From Ficedula albicollis (lineage: Eukaryota; Chordata; Aves; Passeriformes; Muscicapidae): a DNA stretch of 64,000 nucleotides. Shown one piece after another: positions 41,901 to 53,100 of this stretch. Numbering within the stretch: the stretch's first letter is position 1; every line of letters begins with the position of its first letter. The stretch is taken from positions 26,352,331-26,416,330 of the forward strand of contig NC_021674.1 in assembly GCF_000247815.1 (NCBI RefSeq). The letters run 5' to 3'. The notes under the pieces were generated by a model that saw only the letters and a program-made list of their open reading frames with translations, ran no database searches and was not told the origin of the DNA. The translations under genes and the position numbers were made by a program.

Positions 41901-43293
41901 TTACTGTATGCAAATGAAGTCACAAAGAGAGTTAAAATATTCAGCACAGCATTAGGAGACAGGGTAACAGAACACTTTATACTCCATTTAAATACTTTAT
42001 GTATAGTCCTCCCATGCAAGAAGAAAAAAAAAACAAAAAACAAACAAACCAGAAAACAAAAACAGAGAAATTCAATACTGAAGAGTCCTGGACAAATAAA
42101 TTCCTGCTGCATTAAATCAGCACGTGTGAGAAAGTACATGACTTAATATTTAACCTGATTAGTAATATAAAGTTTTGGTCTTAAGATGGTAACATAGCTC
42201 AGGTGCCCAAATGGCTTTATAATACCTCAAAACCAAGTTGCTAAACCTTGCTGAGGTTACCTGTAGTGTTTCTTGCACCATCTTTCCATGTATCAGGGGT
42301 GATCACTGTTCCAAGCTTCTTCTCACCTACATAAGAAAACATTACAAAGGAAAAAAAACCTCAGAAGTCCGTGCCCGGCTCCGGAAAGCCTCACCCACGC
42401 AGAGTTAGCGAATGAGGCTCGCTCTGCTTCCAGCACAGTCCAGAAAAATTCGCACTCGCGCTGCAGGCTAGAGATGCTTCGTCGCTTGGTAGCGTTGTTT
42501 AAAAGAACAGATTCATAAGAAAACATTACAAAGGAAAAAAAACCTCAGAAGCACAGAATCAATTCGATTGGAAAAGATCTCTGGGGCCGTCGAGTCCAGC
42601 CCGTGGCCGATCACCGCCGTGTACCCGACCATGGCACCGAGTGCCACGTCCAGGCTTCCCTTAAACTCCTCCAGGAACGGCGACTCCACCAGCAGCTCCC
42701 TGGGCAGCCCATTCCAAGGTCTCTTCTCCCTTTCTGCGCAGAAATTCTTCCGAATGTCCAACCTCAACCTCCCCGGCCCAGTTTAAGGCGATGTCCTCTT
42801 GTCCTGTCGCTTGTTGCCCGGGAGAAGGGGCCGACACCCACCTGGCTGCGCCCTCCCTGAGCCTCCTCCCTCGCAGACCGAACAACCCCAACACCCCCAG
42901 CTGCTCATCAGACCTGGTGCTCCAGACCCTTCACCAGCTCTGCTGCCCTTCTACGGACCCGCTCCACCACCTCAATGTCTACTTTACGGTTAACTGAAGG
43001 CAGCACTCGAGGTGCGGCCTCACCAGGGCCCAGCACAGCGGGACAACCCCTTCCCCGGTCCTGCTGCTCACGCGATTGCTGATACAGGACAGAATCACTT
43101 CAACTATGCGCATTAACGCGCTCCACGGAGCGGAGAGTGACAGCTCACGCGGGGCCCTGCCGGGACCGCCACCCGCGGCCCGCGGCCCACCCTGAGCAGC
43201 CCGGAGTCCCCGCGGGCAGGGCCGGTGAGGGCAGGGCCCGGCGGGCCGGGCAGGGCCCCCCGCAGCCCCCTACTCACACTTGTCGCACACCAT
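38858..43293 (-). CDS. CRIPT: CRIPT, cysteine-rich PDZ-binding protein (complete, 5 coding exons)
   Basis: Joined CDS on the minus strand: 43278-43293, 42261-42326, 41769-41823, 41007-41110, 38858-38922. The total is 306 nt, giving 101 aa plus TAA, the same length as I recall for human CRIPT. All introns are GT-AG. The start ATG has a textbook Kozak context (GCCGCCATGG). The protein begins MVCDKCEKKLGTVITPDTWK and carries paired cysteines (CDKC, CRIC, CQGC, CSMC) expected to bind zinc. It ends in KQTSV, the C-terminal PDZ ligand that in mammals binds the third PDZ domain of PSD-95. Established knowledge: CRIPT links PSD-95 to microtubules and is also a subunit of the activated minor (U12-type) spliceosome. 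Context: it is head to head with PIGF, and its first intron carries a CR1 element and a duplicated splice-acceptor tract. I am sure of the identity; UTR limits are unknown. Confidence 0.97.
40570..40930 (-). mobile_element. Degraded CR1 LINE fragment in CRIPT intron 4
   Basis: The plus strand resembles a reversed CR1 3' end. It opens AGAATTATAGAATG, followed by a CTCC/TTCC pairing region. It then has the blocks TTATTCTATTACTG, GAGTCTGACTCCATGCTCCC and AGCAATTAAATCTCATCTTA, which parallel the conserved CR1 region around CCTATCACTG and ATAAGATCCCCCCT. Heavily mutated. Confidence 0.62.
41007..41110 (-). CDS. CRIPT: CRIPT coding exon 4
   Basis: This 104-nt exon encodes (R)FDPYGKNKFAICRICKSS and onward through HQPGSHYCQGCAYKK(G). 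It holds the central CRIC and CQGC cysteine pairs. The acceptor is TTCCCAG and the donor is GTGAGT. This is the most characteristic part of the family. Confidence 0.96.
41769..41823 (-). CDS. CRIPT: CRIPT coding exon 3
   Basis: This 55-nt exon encodes (E)SGGRKLNENKALTSKKA(R), a basic lysine-rich linker. The acceptor is TTTTTTGTAG and the donor is GTTAGT. Phase matches both neighbouring exons. Confidence 0.95.
42020..42065 (+). repeat. A-rich low-complexity tract in CRIPT intron 2
   Basis: AAGAAAAAAAAAACAAAAAA followed by CAAACAAACC-type sequence; T-rich on the CRIPT sense strand. Confidence 0.8.
42261..42326 (-). CDS. CRIPT: CRIPT coding exon 2
   Basis: This 66-nt exon encodes EKKLGTVITPDTWKDGARNT plus one Thr and half codons at each end. 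The acceptor is TTATGTAG and the donor is GTAACC. The pyrimidine-rich tract upstream of its acceptor is part of a 38-bp sequence that recurs 184 bp further into intron 1. Confidence 0.95.
42330..42367. repeat. 38-bp direct repeat, copy A (CRIPT intron 1 acceptor tract)
   Basis: Begins CATAAGAAAACATTACAAAG and ends AACCTCAGAAG. On the minus strand it is the pyrimidine-rich tract directly upstream of the exon 2 acceptor. It is identical over 38 bp to copy B at 42514-42551. Confidence 0.97.
42514..42551. repeat. 38-bp direct repeat, copy B
   Basis: Exact second copy of 42330-42367, 184 bp away. Its right edge abuts the 3' end of the CR1 element. Between the copies lie 146 bp (42368-42513) of CpG-containing sequence that I do not recognise. 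Confidence 0.97.
42552..43098 (-). mobile_element. CR1 LINE 3' fragment in CRIPT intron 1
   Basis: The plus strand reads as the reverse complement of a CR1 3' region. It starts with CACAGAATCAATTCGATTGG, then CCAGGAACGGCGACTCCACC, CTGGGCAGCCCATTCCAAGG, CCGAATGTCCAACC, and finally CACTCGAGGTGCGGCCTCACC. It is 5'-truncated, contains no ORF2, is CpG-rich and only moderately diverged. It lies in the same orientation as CRIPT. Confidence 0.88.
43278..43293 (-). CDS. CRIPT: CRIPT coding exon 1
   Basis: Sixteen coding bases (ATG GTG TGC GAC AAG T) end at a strong GTGAGT donor. The codon for Cys6 is split across the junction with exon 2. The donor was placed at the first T of the TGTGAG run because only that choice restores CEKK without duplicating bases. 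Confidence 0.95.
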
Positions 43294-43309
43294 GGCGGCC
43301 CCTCCACAG

Positions 43310-43815
<506 letters not shown>

Positions 43816-43874
43816 GCGCCCCGCGGCCGCGGCCGGGCGGGACTCGGTGCGGGGATTAGCGCTGGCCGGACACC

Positions 43875-44102
43875 ATGAGGGAGGCGGAGATCGGGAGGCT
43901 GCTGGCCGCCAACCTGCTCTGCGCTCTCTCCATCGTCCTGGCCGCCGTCATCCCCGCCGCCTTCCTGGACGGGTTCAGCGTCCTGGGCACGCACCTCACG
44001 TGGCTGTGTGTTTGTTCTGTTTGTGTTGCTACCCTTAATATAATCTTGCACTTAGTCCTTAAACCAAATCAGTCTCCTAAGAGGCGTTCCTTTGCTCACA
44101 AG
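43875..44102 (+). CDS. PIGF: PIGF coding exon 1
   Basis: 76 codons from ATG (context ACACCATGA, A at -3) to a GTAAGA donor. It encodes MREAEIGRLLAANLL and onward through two hydrophobic segments, including the conserved THLTWLC motif, and ends in SFAHK. The first half is GC-rich because it lies within the CpG island. Confidence 0.96.
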
Positions 44103-47100
44103 GTAAGATTTTTATTTTTTTTTTAAATTCTTAAGGTGCTATCAAACAATACAGAGGGGAAGCAAATTCTCTGAAATAATCAAATGAGAAAGAAGACGAT
44201 TTTTGATGGTGAATTCTCATTTTCCATTAGTGAGTTGAGTTCGAAACAGATTTTTCAGTATTTTCATGGTGTTAAACTTTCTCTATCTATGAATAACCTG
44301 TTCGGGTGAGTGATTCTTCGCTTTCCTGTTTCTTGTCAATGCAATGTTATTTGTAGTCCCAAGAATTTGCACAGTGGCAAAATTAAATGGCACAGAACTC
44401 ATTTTGTAGTCCAGGCCTCGTGTGTGGTTGTAAGTTTGTAATAACTCTAAAAGAAAAAAAAACCAAAAAATTCAGATTCTGATACATAAAAGAGATGCTA
44501 TGCTGCATTTGAACGATTTTTAAAGTCGTATGGAAAAGTATTAAAATGGCTCCATTTCCTTGTATGATGAAATTTGCGTACAGAAGAATCTGAAGTTGGG
44601 AGAAACTTTTTGTAGTTACAGTTTGCAGCGGGGACCATTAAAGGTATGAATCCCAATGGAATGCTTTCGAACAGAGTGATTTTGGAGCAGCTCACAACTT
44701 CCCCAGCAGTGGGGGAATACCCCAGAGTTTTGAAGTCAGGTGGATAGTCTTGTACTCCTGACTTGCTGAGCCAGGCAAGACGTAGTGAGTGATCTGAGGT
44801 GGTTCTTAAACATTTAAGTAATCGTCCCTGTGAGCATATCTTTGTATGCAAAGCTTCTGTCTAGTTTTGCTGACTGAGGAGGATGTGAAATGCACAAAAC
44901 CATGATGGAAAGTGAGCATTTTAACCATCCGTGATTTAAAAATGAAGCACACTTCATGTTCTAGGTGAGATTTCATCCCAGGAAATAAATATAGAAAGGA
45001 ATAAATATAGAGAAGTAAGGGTTTAAGGAAAGTTATGGATTTTGCATTGGTGACCTGCTCAGAACAGACCTAACCAGAGCTGTTTATCAAGTGTTTTTGC
45101 TTCTACATGATATAGTGAGTACCCAGAAACTGTTGTTTAAGTTCATAGAAAATTACATGTTTTGCAGACTTACAGAAAGTTATAGATATTTCTCAAATAT
45201 AGTCAGAATTTAAAATGCCGAGTTCAAAATATAGTTTTAGTTAATGTAATTTTGATTCTCTTTGTAGCAGACTTTTTAATATTGTATGTTTTCTTGCATT
45301 TATTTTTTTTTCACTTTTTATGGGAGTTGCCTTTTGATGAATGGATATGATAGTCAGATGTAAAATAGAAGTGTAAAAATATCCAATAAAATTACTTCTG
45401 GTCATCTTGTAATTTCTGGTTATATTTTTTGTTTGTTTGCCCCGTTAAATGGGATGCATGAAAAAACATTGTGGGTGGAGTGTGATCTTTTAAAATTAAT
45501 TATTTAAAGCATTAATATATGGAAAACTGTTTTGAAATATGCCATGCTATTATATTGTGCTGCAGCTGAAATTAAAGAAGTAATTAGAGTACAGTACTGT
45601 TGATAAGATACAGACTGTGTATGTTACTTATGTTCTGTTTTGAAGCATTATTCTGATATTTCATTGCTCTTTTTTAGATATCCAGATTTCTAAAATGCTG
45701 TATATACTTTTTCATGTCTTGCATACTATTTCATGCGATTATTGTTCTTTATGGAGCACCTCTCATAGAGTAAGTCAGAAGACCCTCTCTTTCTCTAAAC
45801 ATTCTAAGGGGCAGCTCTCCTTGCAGATGTTGGTATAAGTACTTGTGTATTTTCTGGTACTCTGAAAGTTAAGGGATAAGCTCCTGGCTGGGGAAGAAGG
45901 GTGGCTGTTTTAGCTTTCTCTTGGTTTTGGATTGTTTTGAGGTCTTTTTGTTTGCTTGTTCAATTTTAGTTTTTGGAAGCCAGCTCTTAAATGAGACTTC
46001 TGTAAACAGTAATTGTAAGACAAACAACTCCTTTAATTTTTATGTTAAACATATGGGCACAAACATTTTTTGGGGTTTCATTTAGTTATTTTCCCTATAA
46101 AATTCTAAACTGCACATCTCACATATCTTTCATACTTTTGATATTGATGTTTTAACTTTTATGAAAGTTTAAAAGAAGTATGAAGCAACCAGGGTTTGTT
46201 AAGTTACACTAAGTTACTGACTAACAATAGCATCATGGAGTTTGGTTTCTTGGTTGCTGTCACAACACCAAACTGGAAAAATAAATGGAATCATGGAGTA
46301 AATATCCAAGCATACTTCAATTTAGAGCCAATGATCTATGTGAGGTACACCTGTGTTTTTAAAAAAATGTTACAGGTATCAGGCATTTCAAAAATTTATT
46401 GCATCTCACTCTTGAGATAACAGCAGCACTCTTTCCAGCTTCCTTTACAATTCTACAGAGCAAGGAGAAAATATTTTATTCTTCTATATGCAGTTTAAGA
46501 AAGCACACATGCTTTCACAGGTTGACTTAGAGGGGCTTTATTCTTCCTAAATCTTGGAACTTCTAGAACATTAGCAACCACCTCACTTAATTTTCTAATA
46601 TTCTTTTTCTCTTTATAGGTCAGTGACTGAGACGTTTTTGTTTGCAGTTCTTCTGTCTACATTTACTACTTTACAGTGCTTGTGTTTGCTGGGACCAAAC
46701 GTACAGGCGTGGATACGGGTATTTAGTAAAAATGGGTAAGTTCTAATCTAAAGTTTCTGATATTTCTCTGAATAGAAATGGGCAGAATTAATGGAAACCA
46801 TATATAATGGAATTTTTTGTAAAGAAAATAAAACTTCCTTGAACGATGGGTGGTTTTTGTATTTGTGATTACAGACATATGAGAGCTTTTCTGACAAAGA
46901 TTTATTTGAAGACAGTGATTCAGAAAAATGGCTTTTTAGTTTTGCTGTTCAGATGCTAGATCTCACTTTATATGTGTGTGAAGGAAGTAAAGTTTCCAGC
47001 ACATATTCTACTGGAGTGAAAACATTGTGCAGTCTTATATGATGGTTGTCAAATAAAGGGGAGACCTGACACTGAGCTGTGCATGGAGAATCTTGCAGAT

Positions 47101-50100
47101 GATCCAGTAGTACCTTCATAAATACAACTTTTAAAGTAGGGATAGGAAGTTTTAAACTTACTGCCTTTAAACAGACACTGTTTTAAACTTGAATATAATG
47201 TTGAAAATTACACAGGACTTACTGTGTTCCTATATAATCTTAACCCATACTCTTTTTTCAAATTTCAAAGAAAGCCGTTTTGAGTCTCAGAGTTTTCAAG
47301 CATTAATTTTTTCATGAGTATGTTTAAAGTAAAACAAGCCTTCTAACTGCATTTTCACCTGCAGTGGCAGCCATGGTATTAGCATATATCAAAGATAATG
47401 TATTTTTCAGAAGATTACCATTTCTTCTGCCTTTTTGCATTCCATAAATAATAGCATGGTTGAAAGACCGGGACACTGAAACATAAAGAGGCTTCACATA
47501 TGCTTGAGATTTAGTACGATTTTAGTATTCATTCCCTTTTAATAGATTACATGGGTGAAATCTTATTTCAAAAGAAAGTAAAAAGTCATACTATGGTGCT
47601 GACCTGGAATGACTGGAATTATATGGAATTATTTTTGGTTTGCACTCCTGTAGGGAAGGACAAAGGTAGACTTTAATACTAGTTTCAGGTATTGAACTTT
47701 GGCTTATCTCAGTTCTCAGCTTACTGAAAAATATCTTGAGACGTTATTCAAGCCATCTACACTTGGGTTTTTTCAGTGAAAGAGTTGAATATACTGTAAT
47801 AAAAGCAAGGAGTTGTTTAGCCAAAATAAATCATTGCTGATTCACTTGACCGTATTTGGAGGTTTTGCAACTGTAAATAACAGCTGAATTGAAGTAACAT
47901 ACTTGATAATAGCAGTCTGTCTTTGTGCCAGGTAGATTTTGAATGCCTGTTGATTTCTTTCTTTCCTAGTCTTAATGCAATTTCAGTGCAATCATTGTGT
48001 AGGAAAGAGTTGTCTTGACACTTTCGCTGTGAGGACTTGTTAGTACTTCTTACTAGTGAGCCATGTGACATTATCTGAGTAAAATGTTTATTATTAATGA
48101 TGTTGGTTTACACTTTGAGTGAATATAGACTACAAAGACATATTGTAGCAGGTTTCTTTATGGATTGTAGCAAGCTGCTCATTTAAAAATAATCCTGTGT
48201 TTTTTTGTTTAACTGCACAAAATTGGAATGTCTTGGTTCTGGGCATGAGATGAGTGTAGTCATGCTATATTGAAAGATTGTTTCTAACTTAACCATGTGG
48301 AATAAGATGGGACTGGTTAAATGGAAGAAAAGGCTGGTTAGGTAAAATCAACAGAGCTGCTTTCCTTGAAAGCAGAGTTTAGGGAATCTGTTGCAGGCTT
48401 GAAAGTCTGATTAAGTGTATAGCTTAGTGTGAAAAAAGAATATGTTCTAAAAGTACCTGAGTGCATTTAGACTTAAGTAACCTTAAGCCTATATGCACAT
48501 AGAATGTGTGAGAAAAGTCTGTATTCTACATCACAAACCCTTCCATTCTTAGTTGGCTGTAAGTAGGGCCCTTTCATTAATGCTGCATTTGGAAAGAGGT
48601 GAGCCCACGCCAGCATCTCTGGGCTTCTTACTCTGACATCTAGAGCTGTGACTGATGTCAGTGTCGTGGCACTGATCATATGCTGTCAGGTGCTGCTGTG
48701 AGCTGTTAGAGGGAAGTAAAAGCTACAGAAAGGGTTATCAGCATTAATGGCAGTGTGTGGCTGTTATTTAAATAGTGTTTCAATAACTTGGCTGAAACAG
48801 CCTCCTGCATAAAAGTCTGTAAGGAGCCAGTTTTCAGTTGCCTTTTTTTTTTCTCTCTCTCCTTTTGGAGACTGTTTATTTCAAATCACTGCTCTGAGAA
48901 ATTGTGTTGAAATTTCTGGTATAATAGCAATTGTAAGGTGTTACCAGGGTAGAAAAGGTATTTTATTTTGATAATGCTGAAAAACAGTAAAAAACCATGA
49001 CATTAAGGCTCCTTCCTGTTTTCATTATGCTTATTTTATTACTTTGTTTGTGAACTGCATACTCTTACAGATTTGAAATGTCCCTTGTAAATGTAGGCAT
49101 TACAACACTCCAAGGGCTGCTTAGTATTTAGTTCCTGCTGCAGCCAAGAATTCCACATCTTGTCTATGAAGGAGCTGTCTCAGTAGATTATTTTATGTCA
49201 GCTTACCTCTTGATTCAAACATTATTTAAAGTTAAACTGAATGTATTTTGTTATTTAAAGGGATGAAATAATTACTTTGTTTCTAAAGACTTTTCTGCCA
49301 CTAGTGTTCATTTATTATCTTAAACATTACTCGTTTTGTTTGCAGGATTATCTTAGTTTAAAATGAAAGAAACCTGGAAAATGCGAAGTTTATAAACATT
49401 GCTGCAGTTGTAAGCCTCATGCAAATGAGGAGTTTATGTGGTGGTTTAAAGAATACCTTCAAAAATCCCAATAGGTGTCAGTCATTCCATGAAGAAAAGT
49501 GAGTAATGGGAGCATTTCTCCTTCAGGGTAATGCTGGAGGACAAGTCAGGTTGTGTTTGGGTAGCCAGTCCATGCTGCAGAGGGGTTCAATTAGCAGCTG
49601 AAATAGTTGCCAAACTGCCAATGGCTGTTTTTCACTTGGGCACTGTGCCTTGCTAATTCTGTTGTTTTGCATTTGGACTCAATCTGATATCTCCATATGG
49701 TACAGCAGTCTCTGGTGAATCTGCCACACACACAAGATGTCTTGTGAGGTATAACTGTACCTCAGTCAGTCCTTGGTGTATTCTGTTGTCTCTTTCGCGG
49801 CTTTAAGGCTGTAGTGAATGTTCTCTTCCTTGTTCTGCCTAACAGCTCTCTGCTCAGTTACACAGCTTCTGAAAATTATTCACAAGAATTTTCTGTATGC
49901 AGACTCCTAAACAGTTTTACAGCTATATCAGGAGACTTTTCAAGAAAAAGAATCTCATATGGGTAGAATTGTGAACCTGCAATATTTTAAGTTAAAGGGA
50001 TTGTGTTATTGTAGAAGAAACAGTTCTGCTCCAAATGTCAACCTTGCATTGTCAGTTCTGTAGTCTGCAAGACCTTTTTTTCTGCAAACATTGAAAAATG

Positions 50101-53100
50101 TTTGCTTTAAACTTGTGAGCTGTTTGGTCAATAGCAAGTGCGGCAGTGTGTACTCAGAGGTAAAGAAATTTCATTCTCTTCAAAACCAAGTGTTCGTGTC
50201 ATGCAACCTAAACAGCACATACAGAGTTCAGAGTTTACTGCACATCTAGTCTTTGAGCCATAAAAACGCTCATATTTTTTCCTCTGTTAGCTGAAGCTAG
50301 GTGCACATTTATAATCTGAGATGTAACAAACTTAAAATGCAGATCTCTTACTGTAATGATTTGGAGAAGTGATTCTAGCCTGGTTCTCCTGTCTTGAAAC
50401 TGTGCCCTACTGTGTTCTGAACTTCTGTTGCTCATTTCTTCATTGGTACCAAGTAACCAAATGTTTGTGGCCTGAGCAAAGCCGAACGATCAGTTGGTAC
50501 GTTGATGGTAGTGAGTGCTCATCTGTTAAACAGAAATCCAGCCTTTCAAAGATTTTTGAAATCAGTAGTGGCAGAAGGCTATAAACTGAGGACTGAAGTA
50601 ATTTTACATGTACAGTTACATTTACTTGCAGTGTTTCTTTTCAGTTAATGGAAACTTGTTTTGAAATATTCTCATAGTGGACTTTTATTTTAAATTTTGA
50701 ATTGTTGTTGTCATCAAATATGTCTACACCACACAGTCTGTGACTGTGCTTGTGCTTTTCTGTACAGTCCCACAGTACCCTATCATGTCTGCCTCTTCTT
50801 GCACTGCACACAGTTATCAAGATAGATGTATTTGCTCAGTTTAGCAGTGTTTCAAGCTCAGTAGGAGTATTTCCAGGTAACACAAATTAACTTTTGCAGT
50901 ACACATCTCAAGAAAAAAAAAAAAGTCCTGGAAATGTGGTATAAAAAGATTGTAAATATAGCTAAAATATGCTACTTAGATTTTACTTCTAGTTTGTATG
51001 TTTTAGTAGAAACCTGCATGCTATTTATCAAACACATGAATTTTTGTATCTATTCGTAGCCTCAAAAAATTTTGGGAGAAATCTGATATTAGTTTCTGCC
51101 ATGGTAACTTCTGCTGTTGTTGAAAACTTAAAACACTTTTCACAGAGCTATGTCCATCTGGGAGAGCAGTCTACAGATTACTTCCATGTGCAGTATACTT
51201 GGAGCTTGGTTTGGAGCGTTTCCTATTCCTCTTGACTGGGATCGGCCTTGGCAGGTTAGTATGTACACCCTTACCATAACGGTACAAAATGCTAATTTTC
51301 TGGAGATGCATGCTACACAAAATGGCTTTGAAGCTGTCCAGGTGTATTGCACTTGGCCATAAGCTGTTCCTACAGAGTTATGCCAAACTTTAAAAAACTC
51401 ACTGGAAACATCTGTGCTTAGGGTCTAAGGAAGTAAAATGCATTATTTTTACTTCCAGTCTAAATAGATTCTTTTGTTACATGCTTGTGAGTGTCTGTTG
51501 CATGCAGATTTTATAATGGAATAGAGCTCTAATGATTTGGATAAGAAGCAGCTAGACAAGCTGGAGGAGAAATGTGAAATGATGAAGATGGCTTCAAGTT
51601 TGCTTTCAGTCTAGTATCTTTTATTGTTCATGGGTAGGCAAAGAAAGATGCTTTCCTGTTCTTCCATAAAAGCACTTAACAGAAGGTATTTTAAATGTAT
51701 TTAGATCATGTAGCCAAAGCACTGTACTAAACTTCTGATTTCAAAGGAAGGCAAACATTTGCTTTGTAGTTGAACAAGAAAAAATGTGAAGCTGGCATTG
51801 CAGATTCTATCTTTATAAATTCAAACGTTTATGCTATTTTCTTACTATGTTTCTTGGCATGGAGAAATGATTAAATTAAACGTAACTGAAGTCTGCAATT
51901 GCCATAAAATGATGGCACCAGTAACAACTTCTTCCTACATGTGCTCAGTGGATGTTTTCTTTCGTCTGGTTACCAATCTCATCCACTCTTAGCTGAGTAG
52001 TGTCTACCAGGCCTGTTCTTAAGCAGATGGTTTCAGAACTTTCTTCCAGAAATTGGACAGGCAGCACACTTTTCCTCTGTGATGTTATAAAGATGCTGTG
52101 GCTTACAGATGCACTTAAAATTTGTCTTCTGTAAGTAGCTCACAGTCTGCTTTTATGCCAGTCTTTCTTTTAGTCTTTCATTGCAATAGTGTAATTAGAC
52201 ATTAGAATTTGTATTTCAAAAATAATAGAGGGGTAGGTTAATATTTTAAGCAAAAAAATTTCTTCCCTAAGAACACTTGGTTTTATTCTTGCAAGATGTT
52301 TCACAATCAATCTGGCATAGGTGTATGTTGGCACTAATTAATTGTCAACAGACATGAATGTAACCTAAAAATCAAGGGTTTCATTGAAATGCAATCTCCT
52401 GTGTTCCTGTCTTCTTTCCAAGTCTTACTCACTTCCCTGTCCCAATGAGAGGCAAGCACTTTTTCCTTGTTCAGATGGGATTTTTAAAGTAGCATGTCTC
52501 ATCTGGCAGGTTTTGTTTTATTCCCAAAACCTCAGACTATGCTAATATGCTGTGTATAAAAACCCTCAACTTTTATGCACCAATGATATGAGGAAAACTT
52601 AGGTCAGGGGGCTCTGATTAACAATATAAACACTAATAGCTGCAGACAGATACTTTAGGTAGAGTTTATTTTTAGCTTTTTGTCCATTCCCACATCTTCC
52701 AATAGCAGGAGTCACGAGTTTGATAATGGTCTGAAAACTTTTTCTGTTTGAAAACTCTTGTAAATTAATAAAAGCCAAATATGACTGAAAATTTAGCTCT
52801 ATAATCTACACTTTAACATCTAAAACAATACTATCTAAATTCTCAGCAAAACATCTGCAGAAACTTCAGATACCCAAGCTGTTTCTGGATATGAATGCTC
52901 TCCAATGTTCCCTGTGTGTCTGAATTTCTCTTTTCCTTCACCATCTCCACCCTCATTTCTGGCATACTCCTGATACCAAAGTTAACAGGGTAGAGTTTAT
53001 GACTCTCAAGTTTGACATTAAAGCAATTTTCTTTTGCCTAGATCTGGAGCATTTGCTGCTGTTCTTTCCCTTCCCCTCATTTTTCCCATCCTCACTCCAA

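Noticed and set aside
42513..42894. Overlapping 72-87 codon ORFs in CpG-rich sequence
   Set aside because: They lie on a CR1 3'-region fragment that does not encode a protein in this part.
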